A DNA stretch of 64,000 nucleotides from Cnuibacter physcomitrellae (GCF_014640535.1 NZ_BMHD01000001.1:1552214-1616213), one strand, 5' to 3'; positions 25,602-34,259 are shown, counted from the stretch's first letter. Translations and numbers: made by a program. Notes: a model not told the origin generated them from the letters alone.

Positions 25602-26782
25602 AGCAGGTTCCGGCCCGCCAGGTTGCGCATCAGCGAGCCGATCCCGAACACCCATGGTTCGCACCTCTCGCTCTGCTCCACGTGGTTGACCAGACTACCC
25701 AGTTCGGGTGCCGAGATCGCGACCACGTCGCCGCGCTTGTGGGTGAAGCCGCGGTCGGGCTCGTCGCGGTCGACGATGGGCGCGAACATGGTGCCGAGCA
25801 TCAGCGCGGCACCATCCGGGTACTGATGCGACGGGCCCACGAGCTGGGCGGCGAGGTCCTCGGGATCGCGGCTGATCTGCCGCATCTCGCTGGTGCCGTG
25901 CAGCTCGAAGCCGTCCTCGCCGACGAGGTCGAGCGACACCGTGAGACCGCGGACGGTGTCGAGGTCGAAGGTCTCGTCGAAGAGCCGGATGAACGGGCCG
26001 ATCGAGCAGGAGGCGTTGTTGTCCTTGGCCTTGGGCAGGAGGAGGGCGGATCGTCCCTCCACGTCGCGGAGGTTCACGTCGTTGCCGAGCGTGGCCCCCA
26101 CGATCCGGCCGGTCGACGTCAGCGCCAGCACCACCTCGGGCTCGGGGTTGTTCCACTGCGACTTCGACCAGACCCCGACCGCGACGCCGGTGCCCATCGT
26201 CGACAGCGTCGGGCCCTTGGTGAAGATCTCGGCGTCCGGCCCGATCCCGACCTCGAGGTACTGGCTCCAGATCCCCTTCTCGACGAGGAACGCCTTGAGC
26301 GCGGTCGCCTCGTCCGACCCGGGCACGATCGCGCTCAGGTCGGCGCCGATCTCCGCGAGGATCTCCTCTCGCATCGCAGCCGCCGCATCCGGGTCGCCCT
26401 TCACCCGCTCCTCGATCACGCGCTCGATCATCGAGACGGCGAAGGTGACTCCCGCCGCCTTGACGGTCTGCAGGTCCAGGGGCGACAGGAGCCGTACCCG
26501 GGTCACGTCGCCGGCGACGGTCGCGGCGAGCGCGTCCTCGAGCGTGCCGAGGTTCGGCGCCCCCTCCCCCAGGGCGGCGCGCGCGGCGGCGACCGGGTCG
26601 TCGCTCTCCAACAGGTCGCTCACGGTCGCGAAGGAGCCGGACAGGTCGTACAGGCCGTCCTCCCGCACCAGCACGGGGGAGGGGCCCTCGACCGCCGGGT
26701 CCCAGACCCGTCCGACGAGGGTGCCCGCGTAGCGGTCGGCGGGGAGGGTGGTCGCGACGTCGGCGGTGATCGTCGTGGTCAT
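25598..26782 (-). CDS. Fumarylacetoacetate-hydrolase-family enzyme
   Basis: A 394-residue FAH-superfamily protein, larger than typical members by an N-terminal domain. The metal site is in WNNPEPEVVL, and GNDVNLRD and the late LMLGTMFAP match the family. Relatives dehydrate 2-keto-3-deoxy-arabinonates or hydrolyse 2,4-diketo-3-deoxy-fuconate. Next to a 2,5-dioxovalerate-type aldehyde dehydrogenase and sugar-acid enzymes, either role is reasonable; I cannot choose. The ATG at 26782 has AGGAG 8 nt upstream. The gene overlaps the LacI start by 4 bp. Confidence 0.82.
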   Translation of the reverse strand: MTTTITADVATTLPADRYAGTLVGRVWDPAVEGPSPVLVREDGLYDLSGSFATVSDLLESDDPVAAARAALGEGAPNLGTLEDALAATVAGDVTRVRLLSPLDLQTVKAAGVTFAVSMIERVIEERVKGDPDAAAAMREEILAEIGADLSAIVPGSDEATALKAFLVEKGIWSQYLEVGIGPDAEIFTKGPTLSTMGTGVAVGVWSKSQWNNPEPEVVLALTSTGRIVGATLGNDVNLRDVEGRSALLLPKAKDNNASCSIGPFIRLFDETFDLDTVRGLTVSLDLVGEDGFELHGTSEMRQISRDPEDLAAQLVGPSHQYPDGAALMLGTMFAPIVDRDEPDRGFTHKRGDVVAISAPELGSLVNHVEQSERCEPWVFGIGSLMRNLAGRNLL

Positions 26783-26867
26783 GCGGAGGGCTCCTGTCGG
26801 GGCGGATGCGGTCGGGCGGGCGTGGGTAGGGGTGCGCGCGGGTCAGCGGTGCGGGGTGGGTCGCGGG

Positions 26868-27659
26868 TCAGCGGCGCCTGAAGACGGCGTCTCGCTTCTC
26901 GGCGAAGGCGCGCCGCCCCTCGGCGGCGTCCTCCGTGGCGAACGTGATGGTCTGGAGGTCGCGCTCGTAGCGGATGGCCTCGTCCTGCGTCATCGTGAAG
27001 GCGGCGCGGAGGTTGGCCTTCGCGGTCTCGGCGGCGATCGGCGGCCGGGTCGCGATCGTGGCCGCGAGCTCGCGTGCCCGCGGCAGCAGCGCATCCGGCT
27101 CGACGACCTCGGAGACGAGGTTCCAGGCCAGCGCCTGCTGCGCGGTGATCGGATCGCCGGTCATGATCATCACGGCGGCGTTCGACGGGCCGATCGAGTG
27201 GGCCAGGAACGTGCTCATGCCACCGCCGCCGATCCAGCCGAGCTTGATCTCGGGTGCCGCGAACGAGGCCGTCGACGACGCGAGGCGGATGTCGCAGGTC
27301 ATCGCCGTCTCGAGTCCGCCGCCGAACGCGTAGCCGTTCACCGCGGCGATCAGCGGCTTCCGCAGGAGCCGCAAGGCGTCGCAGTAGTCCTCGCGGTTCC
27401 GGAACTCCCAGGGCGTGCGGTACTTGTCGAGCGAGCGGATGTCGCTGCCCGCGCAGAAGGCGCGCTCCCCCGCTCCGGTCAGCACGACCGCCCGGACCTC
27501 GTCCTCGTCGTTCGCCCAGGTCGCGGCGACGACGAGCGCATCCGACATCTCCTGGGTGACCGAGTTCAGCTTCGCGGGCCGGTTGATCGTGATCGTCGCG
27601 ACATGTCCGTCGAGCTCCAGCAGGATCTCGTCGGTGCCCAGGTCGGGTGTGCTCACCAC
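26868..27659 (-). CDS. Enoyl-CoA hydratase/isomerase family protein
   Basis: A 263-residue crotonase-fold enzyme. The oxyanion-hole segments are AFCAGSDI and NGYAFGGGLETAM; the Glu in PEIKLGWIGGGG is placed as a catalytic acid. It acts on an acyl-CoA, which fits the class III CoA-transferase two genes upstream. Starts at a GTG pair (27659/27656) overlapping the stop of the binding-protein-like gene, so translation is coupled. Reaction (hydration, hydrolysis or isomerisation) cannot be set from sequence. Confidence 0.87.
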   Translation of the reverse strand: MVSTPDLGTDEILLELDGHVATITINRPAKLNSVTQEMSDALVVAATWANDEDEVRAVVLTGAGERAFCAGSDIRSLDKYRTPWEFRNREDYCDALRLLRKPLIAAVNGYAFGGGLETAMTCDIRLASSTASFAAPEIKLGWIGGGGMSTFLAHSIGPSNAAVMIMTGDPITAQQALAWNLVSEVVEPDALLPRARELAATIATRPPIAAETAKANLRAAFTMTQDEAIRYERDLQTITFATEDAAEGRRAFAEKRDAVFRRR

Positions 27660-28792
27660 TGTTCCGTCACTTTCTGCGGGTGTTGGGCCGCCACACCCAC
27701 CGGAAGTGACGGATCAGGGGATGCGGCGCGGAGCGCCGCGAGCGCGGAGGGGATCGTGAGCTCGCCGGACAGGGCGTCGCGGATGATCGCGGACGCGTCG
27801 GCCTGGAACCGGATGTATCCGGAGTAGCGGGGGCGCACCCAGGAGTCCTCGATGGTGGCGAGCGTCGAGCGGTAGAAGCCGTGCGCGGCGCCGTTCACGG
27901 CGTCGTCGAGCCAGGCGGTCCGGGTGCTGGGCTGGCCGGCGTGCGCGGGGATGAACCCGACCTGCGCCTCGGACGACATCAGCCACTCGATGTGGTGCAC
28001 GAGCTCGGGGGTGACCTCGCACCGCCGACTCAGCGCGAGCCCGGTGCCGCCGATCGTCGAGCCCAGGCGACCGCCGGCGACGGCGGCCGGGGCGTCCGCG
28101 AAGCGCACGGTCGGCGACGAGTAGTTCACGTACCCGTAGACCAGGGGCACGTAGGCGATGTCGGCGGTGTCGGTCATCCGCTCGAGCAGCGCGATCGGGT
28201 TCTGCGTCTCGGCGTCGCGCGGAGCGCGGGCGGCGATCGACCGCATCCGATCGAGCACCTCGGTGCCCACCACGTCGTCGTCGAAGGCGGATCCGAAGGC
28301 GACGCACATCGACGCGAAGGTGAGGAAGGCGTGCGGGCCGGCGAGCGAGAGGACGACCGGGACGGAGCGGGACAGCGCCTCCACCTCGTCCCACGTGCCG
28401 GGCTCGGCGGGGCACAGGTCCGCGCGGCGGACCGACACCTGCGTGGCGGCGTCCAGCGGCAGCGCCCACTGACGCCCCGCCACCTCGTACGAGGCGAAGG
28501 ACGGCCCGACCGCCTCCCCGGCCCAGCGCTCGAGCTGCGCCGCGGACACGACGTCGTCGATCGGACGGAGGGACCCGAGCTCGAGCGCCTCGCCGAGATG
28601 CGGATGGTCGAGGACGATCAGGTCGTAGCGCTCCGCGAGGTCGTCGATCGGATGCGACTCGAAGTGCTCGAGGGAGTGGGCGTCCCACACGATGTCGAGG
28701 CCCGAACCCGCCGAGCGCTCGCGCGCGGCGGCGGCTCGCAGCGCATCCCTCCCGCGAGGGTGGTCCCAGGTGATGCCGCGATAGGACGTCAT
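27653..28792 (-). CDS. Solute-binding-protein-like protein without export signal
   Basis: A 379-residue protein with the fold pattern of family 1 extracellular binding proteins (LPLDAATQVSVRRAD, IEWLMSSEAQVGFIPAHAGQPS) but no signal peptide and no lipobox. It starts directly with MTSYRGITWDHPRGRDAL. It should therefore be cytosolic, and it is not next to any permease. It overlaps the CoA-transferase stop by 4 bp and the enoyl-CoA hydratase start, so the three are a tight unit. It may sense or hold a ligand of this pathway. Its last 15-20 codons run through an imperfect palindrome (27664-27712), so the native C terminus may be shorter in relatives. Confidence 0.75.
   Translation of the reverse strand: MTSYRGITWDHPRGRDALRAAAARERSAGSGLDIVWDAHSLEHFESHPIDDLAERYDLIVLDHPHLGEALELGSLRPIDDVVSAAQLERWAGEAVGPSFASYEVAGRQWALPLDAATQVSVRRADLCPAEPGTWDEVEALSRSVPVVLSLAGPHAFLTFASMCVAFGSAFDDDVVGTEVLDRMRSIAARAPRDAETQNPIALLERMTDTADIAYVPLVYGYVNYSSPTVRFADAPAAVAGGRLGSTIGGTGLALSRRCEVTPELVHHIEWLMSSEAQVGFIPAHAGQPSTRTAWLDDAVNGAAHGFYRSTLATIEDSWVRPRYSGYIRFQADASAIIRDALSGELTIPSALAALRAASPDPSLPVGVAAQHPQKVTEQW
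27664..27712. repeat. Imperfect palindrome across a gene end
   Basis: Arms 27664-27683 and 27693-27712 (20 bp, three mismatches), starting CCGTCACTT. It is read as the C-terminal codons of the binding-protein-like gene and ends 4 bp from its stop. It resembles the intergenic palindromes in size and in the TTCCGTCA / CGCCAC words. Confidence 0.65.
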
Positions 28793-30066
28793 GCCGACTC
28801 CGCGACGGGCACCTCGGGGGCCGGTGCGGCCGCCGAGCCGGGCCCGGGCTCGGCCACGACGACGCCGGACTCCACGAGGGCGTCGACCGTCCGCGGGTCC
28901 ACGCCCAGCTCGGCGAGGATCTCCCGGGTGTGCTCGCCCGTCACGGGGGCGCCGCGGTCGATGCGCGCCGGGGTCTCCGAGAGGCGGTAGGGGAAGCCCG
29001 GGGTCTTGATGCGGCCCTCGGTCGGGTGGTCGTACTCGATGAAGGTGCCGTTGTGCTCGATCTGCGGATCGTTGACGAGCGCCTCGTAGTCGTAGACCGG
29101 CCCGGCCCAGATGCCGGCCTCGGCGAGCGCCTCCAGCCAGTGCGCCGTCGACTCCGTGGCCAGCCGGGCGGCGGTGCGCTCGTAGATCTCGTCGCGGTAC
29201 CGCCAGCTGTCGGTCTCCGTGTCCATGTCGAGGAAGGTGTCCTCCCCGATCACGCGACCGAGCGTGGAGAGCTCGGGCATCGCCAGCGCGACGAACCCGT
29301 CGGTCGTGGCGAAGGCCCCGTAGGGGGCGCGGATGTAGACGTGGGCGTGCGGCTGAGCGCCACGACGCTGCTCGACACCGCCGACGGTGTAGACCGACAG
29401 CTCCTGCATCTGCAGGGTGGTGATGGCATCCAGCATGTTGACCGTGACCAGCTGGCCCTGCCCCGTCCGCTCACGGTGGAAGAGCGCGGCGAGCACGCCC
29501 TCGAACGCCGTGGAGGCGGTCACCGCGTCGACGAGGTACTGCCCGGCCGGCTGCGGCGGTGCGCCGTGCGAGCCCGCGGAGAGCATGGCGCCGCTCATCG
29601 CCTGGAGGAGGAGATCCTGCCCCGGACGGTTGCGGTAGGGCCCGTCCTCGCCGTAGCCGGAGATGGAGACGTAGACCAGGCTCGGGTTGATCGCGCGGAG
29701 CGTGTCGTAGTCGACGCCGAGCCGGGCCGCGACGCCCGGCCGGTAGTTCTGGAGGAAGACGTCGGCCGTCGCGACCAGGTCGTAGAGGATGCCCCTGCCC
29801 TCGTCGGACTTGAGGTCGACCGCGATCGAGCGCTTGTTGCGGTTGAGCGAGAGGAACGAGACGTTGATCCGGTTGCCGCTCGCCCCGCCCGCCGCGGCGT
29901 GCCGCTGCCACTCCCCCGTGGGCGGCTCGACCTTGATGACGTCGGCTCCGAGGTCGCCCAGGCGCTGCGCCGCGAACGGCCCCGCCATGGCGATCGAGCA
30001 GTCAAGCACACGCACGCCGGAGAGCACCTCGGGGGGTCCTGCGACTTGTCCGTCGGTCATGTCCAT
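28789..30066 (-). CDS. CaiB/BaiF class III CoA-transferase
   Basis: A 425-residue family III CoA-transferase that moves CoA between carboxylic acids in the cytoplasm. VLDCSIAMAGPFAAQRLGDLGADVIKVE at the N terminus is typical (seen at 20-47), and the catalytic Asp is residue 151 in PGQDLLLQAMSG. The last 25 residues are an Ala/Pro-rich tail. Two ATG starts (30066 and 30060) are possible; GAGG sits 6 nt before the second and AGGA 5 nt before the first. It is the first gene of a run with the binding-protein-like, enoyl-CoA hydratase, FAH, LacI and aldehyde dehydrogenase genes. Confidence 0.9.
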   Translation of the reverse strand: MDMTDGQVAGPPEVLSGVRVLDCSIAMAGPFAAQRLGDLGADVIKVEPPTGEWQRHAAAGGASGNRINVSFLSLNRNKRSIAVDLKSDEGRGILYDLVATADVFLQNYRPGVAARLGVDYDTLRAINPSLVYVSISGYGEDGPYRNRPGQDLLLQAMSGAMLSAGSHGAPPQPAGQYLVDAVTASTAFEGVLAALFHRERTGQGQLVTVNMLDAITTLQMQELSVYTVGGVEQRRGAQPHAHVYIRAPYGAFATTDGFVALAMPELSTLGRVIGEDTFLDMDTETDSWRYRDEIYERTAARLATESTAHWLEALAEAGIWAGPVYDYEALVNDPQIEHNGTFIEYDHPTEGRIKTPGFPYRLSETPARIDRGAPVTGEHTREILAELGVDPRTVDALVESGVVVAEPGPGSAAAPAPEVPVAESA

Positions 30067-30094
30067 CCTCTTCCTGCTCGAGCACTGACGTCTA

Positions 30095-30116
30095 TGGCAG
30101 CGCTAACAACATCATA
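30095..30116 (-). promoter_or_regulatory. Promoter with LacI-type operator for the CoA-transferase operon
   Basis: On the minus strand a TATGAT -10 hexamer (30111-30116) is followed by TGTTAGCGCTGCCA (30095-30108), which covers the expected start site. The plus-strand form TGGCAGCGCTAACA matches the perfect palindrome at 34328-34341 in 12 of 14 positions. This placement is typical for repression by a LacI protein. Confidence 0.65.
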
Positions 30117-30160
30117 CCTTTGAAAGCCGAGCGATGCCTCCGGACACCGCTCGGCTTCGG

Positions 30161-31285
30161 TCAGTCGGGCTGTCCGCCGAGGGCGCGGATGCGCTCCCGC
30201 GCGCCGTCCGTCTCGGCCTGGCCGACGAGGACGCGGATCGTGGTCCGGTACTCCCGCGACTGTCCGTGCTCGAGCCAGATCATCGACCCGTCCTCGCGCG
30301 CAGCCCCGTCGCCGCCGACGTGGTGGGTGGAGGGTTCGAGGCCGACCGCATACTGGCCGCTCCGCAGGTTCTGCCACTCGAAGAAGCTCGGCATGCCGGC
30401 CGGGTCCCACGAGACCTCGACGCCGAGGGCGCCGTCGGCGCGCAGCAGCGCGACACGGTGCAGTCCGTCGGGCCCGACGACGAGCTCGTGCTCGGTCACC
30501 TGCTCGACCATGTTCAGCACGGGTGCGGGCAGCGTCCGGTACGAGATGCCCTGCTCGGCGACCGAGTCCGACTGCCAGAGATGCCGGGAGATCGCGGCGA
30601 CGAACTCCGTGCCCTCGTCGACGATCGGCCAGCCGACGTTGATGTGGTACAGGAACATGTGAGGCGTGGGCTCGAAGCCGAGGTTGTCGACCACGTCGTG
30701 CAGACGGATCTCGCGGCCGTCCACATCCACCTCGATCGTGCGCGTGAGCCTCAGGTGCTCGCCGAACGAGGTCGCCTGGATCACCTCGCCCACCAGGCGG
30801 AGCACGCTCGGCCCGCTCTCGGGATCGACGACCTCTCGGGCCTCGAGCAGTCGCGCGGGGATGGCGGTGAGCCGACCGTGGAGCCCGTGCGACACGGTCT
30901 GCTTCGGCGGATACGCGTACCGGGTCGCGTCGACCTCGCCGCCGAAGAGCGTGTGGTCGAGTCCGCCCGAGACGAGCAGGCCGTCGAGGGCCCGCAACCA
31001 GGAGAGCCCGCCCTCATCCGTGTGCTCGTGGAGCCCCGGATGACGGAACCCGTTGCCGGAGCGCCAGCCCACCGGGATGCCGGTGATGCGGGCGGAGCCG
31101 AGGTCGAACGCGCGGTCGACGAGCACCTCGAGCTCGAGGCCCGCCGAGGTGCGGAGGTCGATGGCGCGCACGCCCCGCTCCACCCCGTCGTCGAGCACCA
31201 CGTGACGGATGCCCGCCACGGCCGAGAGGTCGCCGGTGCGCTCGGCGAGCTGCCGGCGCGTGAGGTCGTGTCCGAAGACGTCCAT
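30161..31285 (-). CDS. DUF4432 galactose-mutarotase-like protein
   Basis: A 374-residue protein of the aldose-1-epimerase-like DUF4432 family. HGLHGRLTAIPA, PHMFLYHINVGWP and FFEWQNLRSGQYAVGLEPSTHH are visible family stretches with candidate catalytic His and Glu. It probably acts on a sugar or sugar acid in the cytoplasm, possibly interconverting anomers. It lies 10 bp after the SDR gene and is probably the last gene of the run that starts with the Gfo/Idh/MocA gene. Confidence 0.82.
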   Translation of the reverse strand: MDVFGHDLTRRQLAERTGDLSAVAGIRHVVLDDGVERGVRAIDLRTSAGLELEVLVDRAFDLGSARITGIPVGWRSGNGFRHPGLHEHTDEGGLSWLRALDGLLVSGGLDHTLFGGEVDATRYAYPPKQTVSHGLHGRLTAIPARLLEAREVVDPESGPSVLRLVGEVIQATSFGEHLRLTRTIEVDVDGREIRLHDVVDNLGFEPTPHMFLYHINVGWPIVDEGTEFVAAISRHLWQSDSVAEQGISYRTLPAPVLNMVEQVTEHELVVGPDGLHRVALLRADGALGVEVSWDPAGMPSFFEWQNLRSGQYAVGLEPSTHHVGGDGAAREDGSMIWLEHGQSREYRTTIRVLVGQAETDGARERIRALGGQPD

Positions 31286-31295
31286 GATGATCCCC

Positions 31296-32039
31296 CTACT
31301 CCATGATCCAGCCGCCGTCGACGTTGATCGTCTGCCCCGTCACGAAGGCCGAGTCCGGCCCGACGAGGAACGAGACGACCGCCGCCAGCTCGGCGTTGGT
31401 GCCGCGGCGCTTCAGCGACTGACGGGTGAGCACGAACTCGGTGTACTCGGCGCTGTCGCCCTGGATCTCCTCGGCCTTCGTCGGGAAGGCTCCCGGCGAG
31501 ACCGCGTTGACCCGGACGCCGTACTCGCCGAGCTCCCGGGCGAGCGCCCGGGTCAGGCCGACCGCGGCGCCCTTGGTCGACACGTAGCTGGCGAGGTTCG
31601 ACCATCCGCCGTGGAACGTGATCGACCCCACGTTCACGATCGCCCCGCTCCGCCGTTCGACCATGGGCCGGGCGGCGACCTGGGCGGCGTAGAAGTACGC
31701 CCGCTGGTTGACGGTGACGACGTCCTCGTACTCCGCGAGCGGGATGTCCAGGAACGGGGTGGACGGGTAGATCGCCGCGTTGTTCACAAGCGCCTCGACC
31801 GGCCCGAAGTCCCGATCGGTCGTGGTGATCGCCGCCTCGATCGCCTCGGCGTCACGCAGGTCGACCTCGAGGGTGCGCACCGGCACCCCCGCCTCGTCCA
31901 GCAGTCGCGCCGACTCGTCGAGCTCCTCGCTCGCACGGCCGAGCACGGCGACGGCGAAGCCGTCCTGCCCGAGCCGCAGCGCGGTGGCGCGCCCGAGGGC
32001 GCCGCCTGCTCCCGTGATGATCGCCACGCGATCGTTCAT
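31296..32039 (-). CDS. Short-chain dehydrogenase/reductase
   Basis: A 247-residue classical SDR. TGAGGALG at about 9-16 binds NAD(P), NNAAIYPS stabilises the fold, and the catalytic Ser (VGSITFHG) and YVSTK complete the site. GGWIME is the normal C terminus. Substrate is probably a hydroxyl of a sugar or sugar acid; if the L-fucose-type route operates, this could be the 2-keto-3-deoxy-L-fuconate dehydrogenase step. The ATG at 32039 is the family start; codons upstream run into a palindrome. Confidence 0.9.
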   Translation of the reverse strand: MNDRVAIITGAGGALGRATALRLGQDGFAVAVLGRASEELDESARLLDEAGVPVRTLEVDLRDAEAIEAAITTTDRDFGPVEALVNNAAIYPSTPFLDIPLAEYEDVVTVNQRAYFYAAQVAARPMVERRSGAIVNVGSITFHGGWSNLASYVSTKGAAVGLTRALARELGEYGVRVNAVSPGAFPTKAEEIQGDSAEYTEFVLTRQSLKRRGTNAELAAVVSFLVGPDSAFVTGQTINVDGGWIME

Positions 32040-32076
32040 CCTGTGTCCCGTTCCTCTTCTGTGGTCCATCGTGTCG

Positions 32077-32136
32077 GGCTTTGTCCAGGTTTCCGTCGCC
32101 ATCCGGCGGATTGGCGACGGAAACCTGGACAAAGCC
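32077..32136. repeat. Perfect 25-bp intergenic palindrome (family B)
   Basis: Arms 32077-32101 and 32112-32136 are exact reverse complements around a 10-base spacer. The core TTTGTCCAGGTTTCCGTCGC is identical to that of the palindrome at 40275-40340. It lies after the sugar-isomerase stop and before the SDR gene, so it may end or weaken read-through between the two. Confidence 0.92.
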
Positions 32137-32176
32137 GGGGCGGGGGGCGAGGGGGCGGAGCCCCCACCCCTCCGCG

Positions 32177-33091
32177 TCAGATCGTGTAGCGCTTGAGCAC
32201 CTCGGTCACGAACGCCTTCGCGCGCGGGATGTCGGCCTCGTCGAGGTGCTCGATGATGAGCGGCGCGTTCGGGTTCTGCTCCGACAGGCGCTGGAGGTAG
32301 AGGTCGTAGTCGAGCGAGCCGAGGCCGGCGGCCGGCAGCTCGATCTCTCCGACGCCGCGGAAGGTGTGCGAGGCGAGCGCGTCGTCGTCGCCGATGTCCG
32401 CGTGCTTCTCGCTCTTGTCCGAGCCGGCGCGCTTGACGTCCTTGGCGTGGGCGACGCGGACGCGATCGCCGAGGGTGTCGAACACCTCGTTGAGGACGCC
32501 CGCCTGGTCGTCGATGTTGTCCTGGTCGAAGTAGTTCGTCGGGTCCATGAGCAGCTCGAGACCGGGGGTGCGGATGTCGTTGAAGACGCGCACGGTCTCG
32601 CGCACCGACCCGATCACGTTGTTCACGTACGTCTCGAGGAGGAACGTGGCGCCGTGGTCGTAGGCCTCCTGCGCCAGCTCGGCGAGCACGTCGCGGACCT
32701 GCTCGTAGGCGTCCTCGGTGCGGTTGTGGGGGTCGTGGTCCCACTCGCTCTCGGGGTTGAACGTGCCCGACTCGGAGATGACGTACTTCGATCCGAAGTT
32801 GCGGGCGTTGCGGATGATCTCCTTCAGGTACTCGACGTTCTGGCGACGGTGCTCGGCGTCGGGGTGGACGATGTTCGTGTACCCGGAGATGGCGCTGATC
32901 GGCAGGTCGTGGTCGCGAAAGGTGTCGGAGACCTTCTTGGCCTTCTCCTTCGTGATCTGGCCGGCCGAGAGGTCCATGTCCTTGAAGTGAAGGTCGAGCT
33001 GCACGGTGTTGAAGCCGTGCGCGCGGATCCTCTGCGCGGTGGTCTCGAGGTCGTACGGGTAGTAGGCGGTGAAGATGCCCAGCTGGATCAT
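32177..33091 (-). CDS. Sugar phosphate isomerase/epimerase (AP_endonuc_2 TIM barrel)
   Basis: A 304-residue xylose-isomerase-like TIM-barrel protein. Metal-ligand candidates are Glu in FLLETYVNN, Asp in LLMDPTNYF, His in VRVAHAKDV and Glu in LIIEHLDE, as in this family. It likely isomerises or epimerises a keto-sugar. The ATG at 33091 fits the family start (MIQLGIFTAYYPYDLE) with AAGGAG 10 nt upstream. It is paired with a Gfo/Idh/MocA dehydrogenase, a common combination in polyol and inositol-like catabolism. Confidence 0.86.
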   Translation of the reverse strand: MIQLGIFTAYYPYDLETTAQRIRAHGFNTVQLDLHFKDMDLSAGQITKEKAKKVSDTFRDHDLPISAISGYTNIVHPDAEHRRQNVEYLKEIIRNARNFGSKYVISESGTFNPESEWDHDPHNRTEDAYEQVRDVLAELAQEAYDHGATFLLETYVNNVIGSVRETVRVFNDIRTPGLELLMDPTNYFDQDNIDDQAGVLNEVFDTLGDRVRVAHAKDVKRAGSDKSEKHADIGDDDALASHTFRGVGEIELPAAGLGSLDYDLYLQRLSEQNPNAPLIIEHLDEADIPRAKAFVTEVLKRYTI

Positions 33092-33164
33092 GGCGTCGTT
33101 GCTCCTTGATGTGGCGAGTGTTCGGTGGTGAGGGGTCGGATGCGGCGGGTCGGGCGAGCGGCGA

Positions 33165-34259
33165 TCAGAGCGTGAACTCCAACAGCTGGACAGGGCGCTT
33201 CTCCGCGATCGAGCGGTATCCCGCCTCGATGAGCGCCATGGTCTTGACGTTGTCGGCGACCGAGAGCTCGGGCTCGGTGTCCGTCTCGACCGCGTTCTGC
33301 ACCTGCTCCATGACGCCGATGAAGGCATGCGGGAACCAGTGCGTGTCCCAGGTCGGCGTCACCCATCGGCCGTCGGTGGTGATCGCCGAGGCGTAGGTGA
33401 GGGTGGAGGGCTGCCCGGTGGGCCACCCGATCGTGCCCTTCGCGACTCCCCGCGTGCCCTCCACACGCCAGGTGATGGAGAGGTCGGAGTCGAAGCCCTC
33501 CTCGCGCGGGCCGCTCCAGACGTCCTCGAGCGACAGGGCGAGCACGTTGCCCGGGAAGCGGAGCGTCGAGACGACGATGCCGTCCTCGTGCTCGAACGCG
33601 GTGCGCGGATCCTCGCGGACGACCGTGGAGATCTCGGTGGGGTCGCCGAAGAGGTAGCGGAGCGCATCCAGATGGTGGACGCTCATGTTCGCCAGCGTGA
33701 GCCGGTCGTAGCCCTCGAGGAACGTCTGCCAGTGCGGGATGGCCCGCATGTCGATCGAGGCGAAGACGACGTCGCCGAGCTCGCCCCGGTCGAGGATCTG
33801 CTTGAGCACGCGGATCGACTGGTCGTAGCGCATGTTCTGGTTGACAGAGAGGATCTTCCCGGCCGCGGCCGCCTCGTCGCGGAGGGCGACGGCCTCGTCG
33901 AGGTCGAGCGCGAGGGGCTTCTGAGCGAGGATCGCGCGGATGTGCGGCTTCGTCAGCGCCTCGCGGATGATCGCGGGCTGCTGGTCGGGCGGGAACGCGA
34001 TGTCGACGATCTCGACCCGCTCGTCGTCGAGCAGCTCGCTGGGCGTGGAGTGGACGGTGCCGATGCCCCAGCGGTCGGCGACCTGCTGCGCCGTGGCGGG
34101 GGTCCGGGAGGCGATCGCGACGACGGGGAAGCCCGCCTCGGCGTAGGCGGCGAGGTGGTTGTCGGCCATGATCATGCCCGCGCCGATGCAGCCGATGGCG
34201 TGGGCGCGGCTCCGGATCTCGACGTCCGGGGCGAACTCGGACGGGGTCGTCGTGACCAT
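33165..34259 (-). CDS. Gfo/Idh/MocA-family oxidoreductase
   Basis: A 364-residue NAD(P)-dependent sugar or inositol dehydrogenase. The Rossmann motif is GCIGAGMIMADNHL, the family Lys is in ILAQKPLALDLDEA, and NMSVHHLDALRYLFGDP carries the catalytic-type His. The ATG at 34259 has AGAGGAA 7 nt upstream. It is first of a minus-strand run (isomerase, SDR and epimerase follow) and lies divergent from the ribose-type ABC importer with two AGCGCT-centred operators between them, so both sides are probably under LacI control. Confidence 0.9.
   Translation of the reverse strand: MVTTTPSEFAPDVEIRSRAHAIGCIGAGMIMADNHLAAYAEAGFPVVAIASRTPATAQQVADRWGIGTVHSTPSELLDDERVEIVDIAFPPDQQPAIIREALTKPHIRAILAQKPLALDLDEAVALRDEAAAAGKILSVNQNMRYDQSIRVLKQILDRGELGDVVFASIDMRAIPHWQTFLEGYDRLTLANMSVHHLDALRYLFGDPTEISTVVREDPRTAFEHEDGIVVSTLRFPGNVLALSLEDVWSGPREEGFDSDLSITWRVEGTRGVAKGTIGWPTGQPSTLTYASAITTDGRWVTPTWDTHWFPHAFIGVMEQVQNAVETDTEPELSVADNVKTMALIEAGYRSIAEKRPVQLLEFTL

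Noticed and set aside
30109-30125. Fourth GntR-type element at the CoA-transferase promoter (ATCATACCTTTG)
   Set aside because: It shares ATCATAC and TTTG but lacks the spacer and second half. It is better explained as a TATGAT -10 box beside the LacI-type operator.
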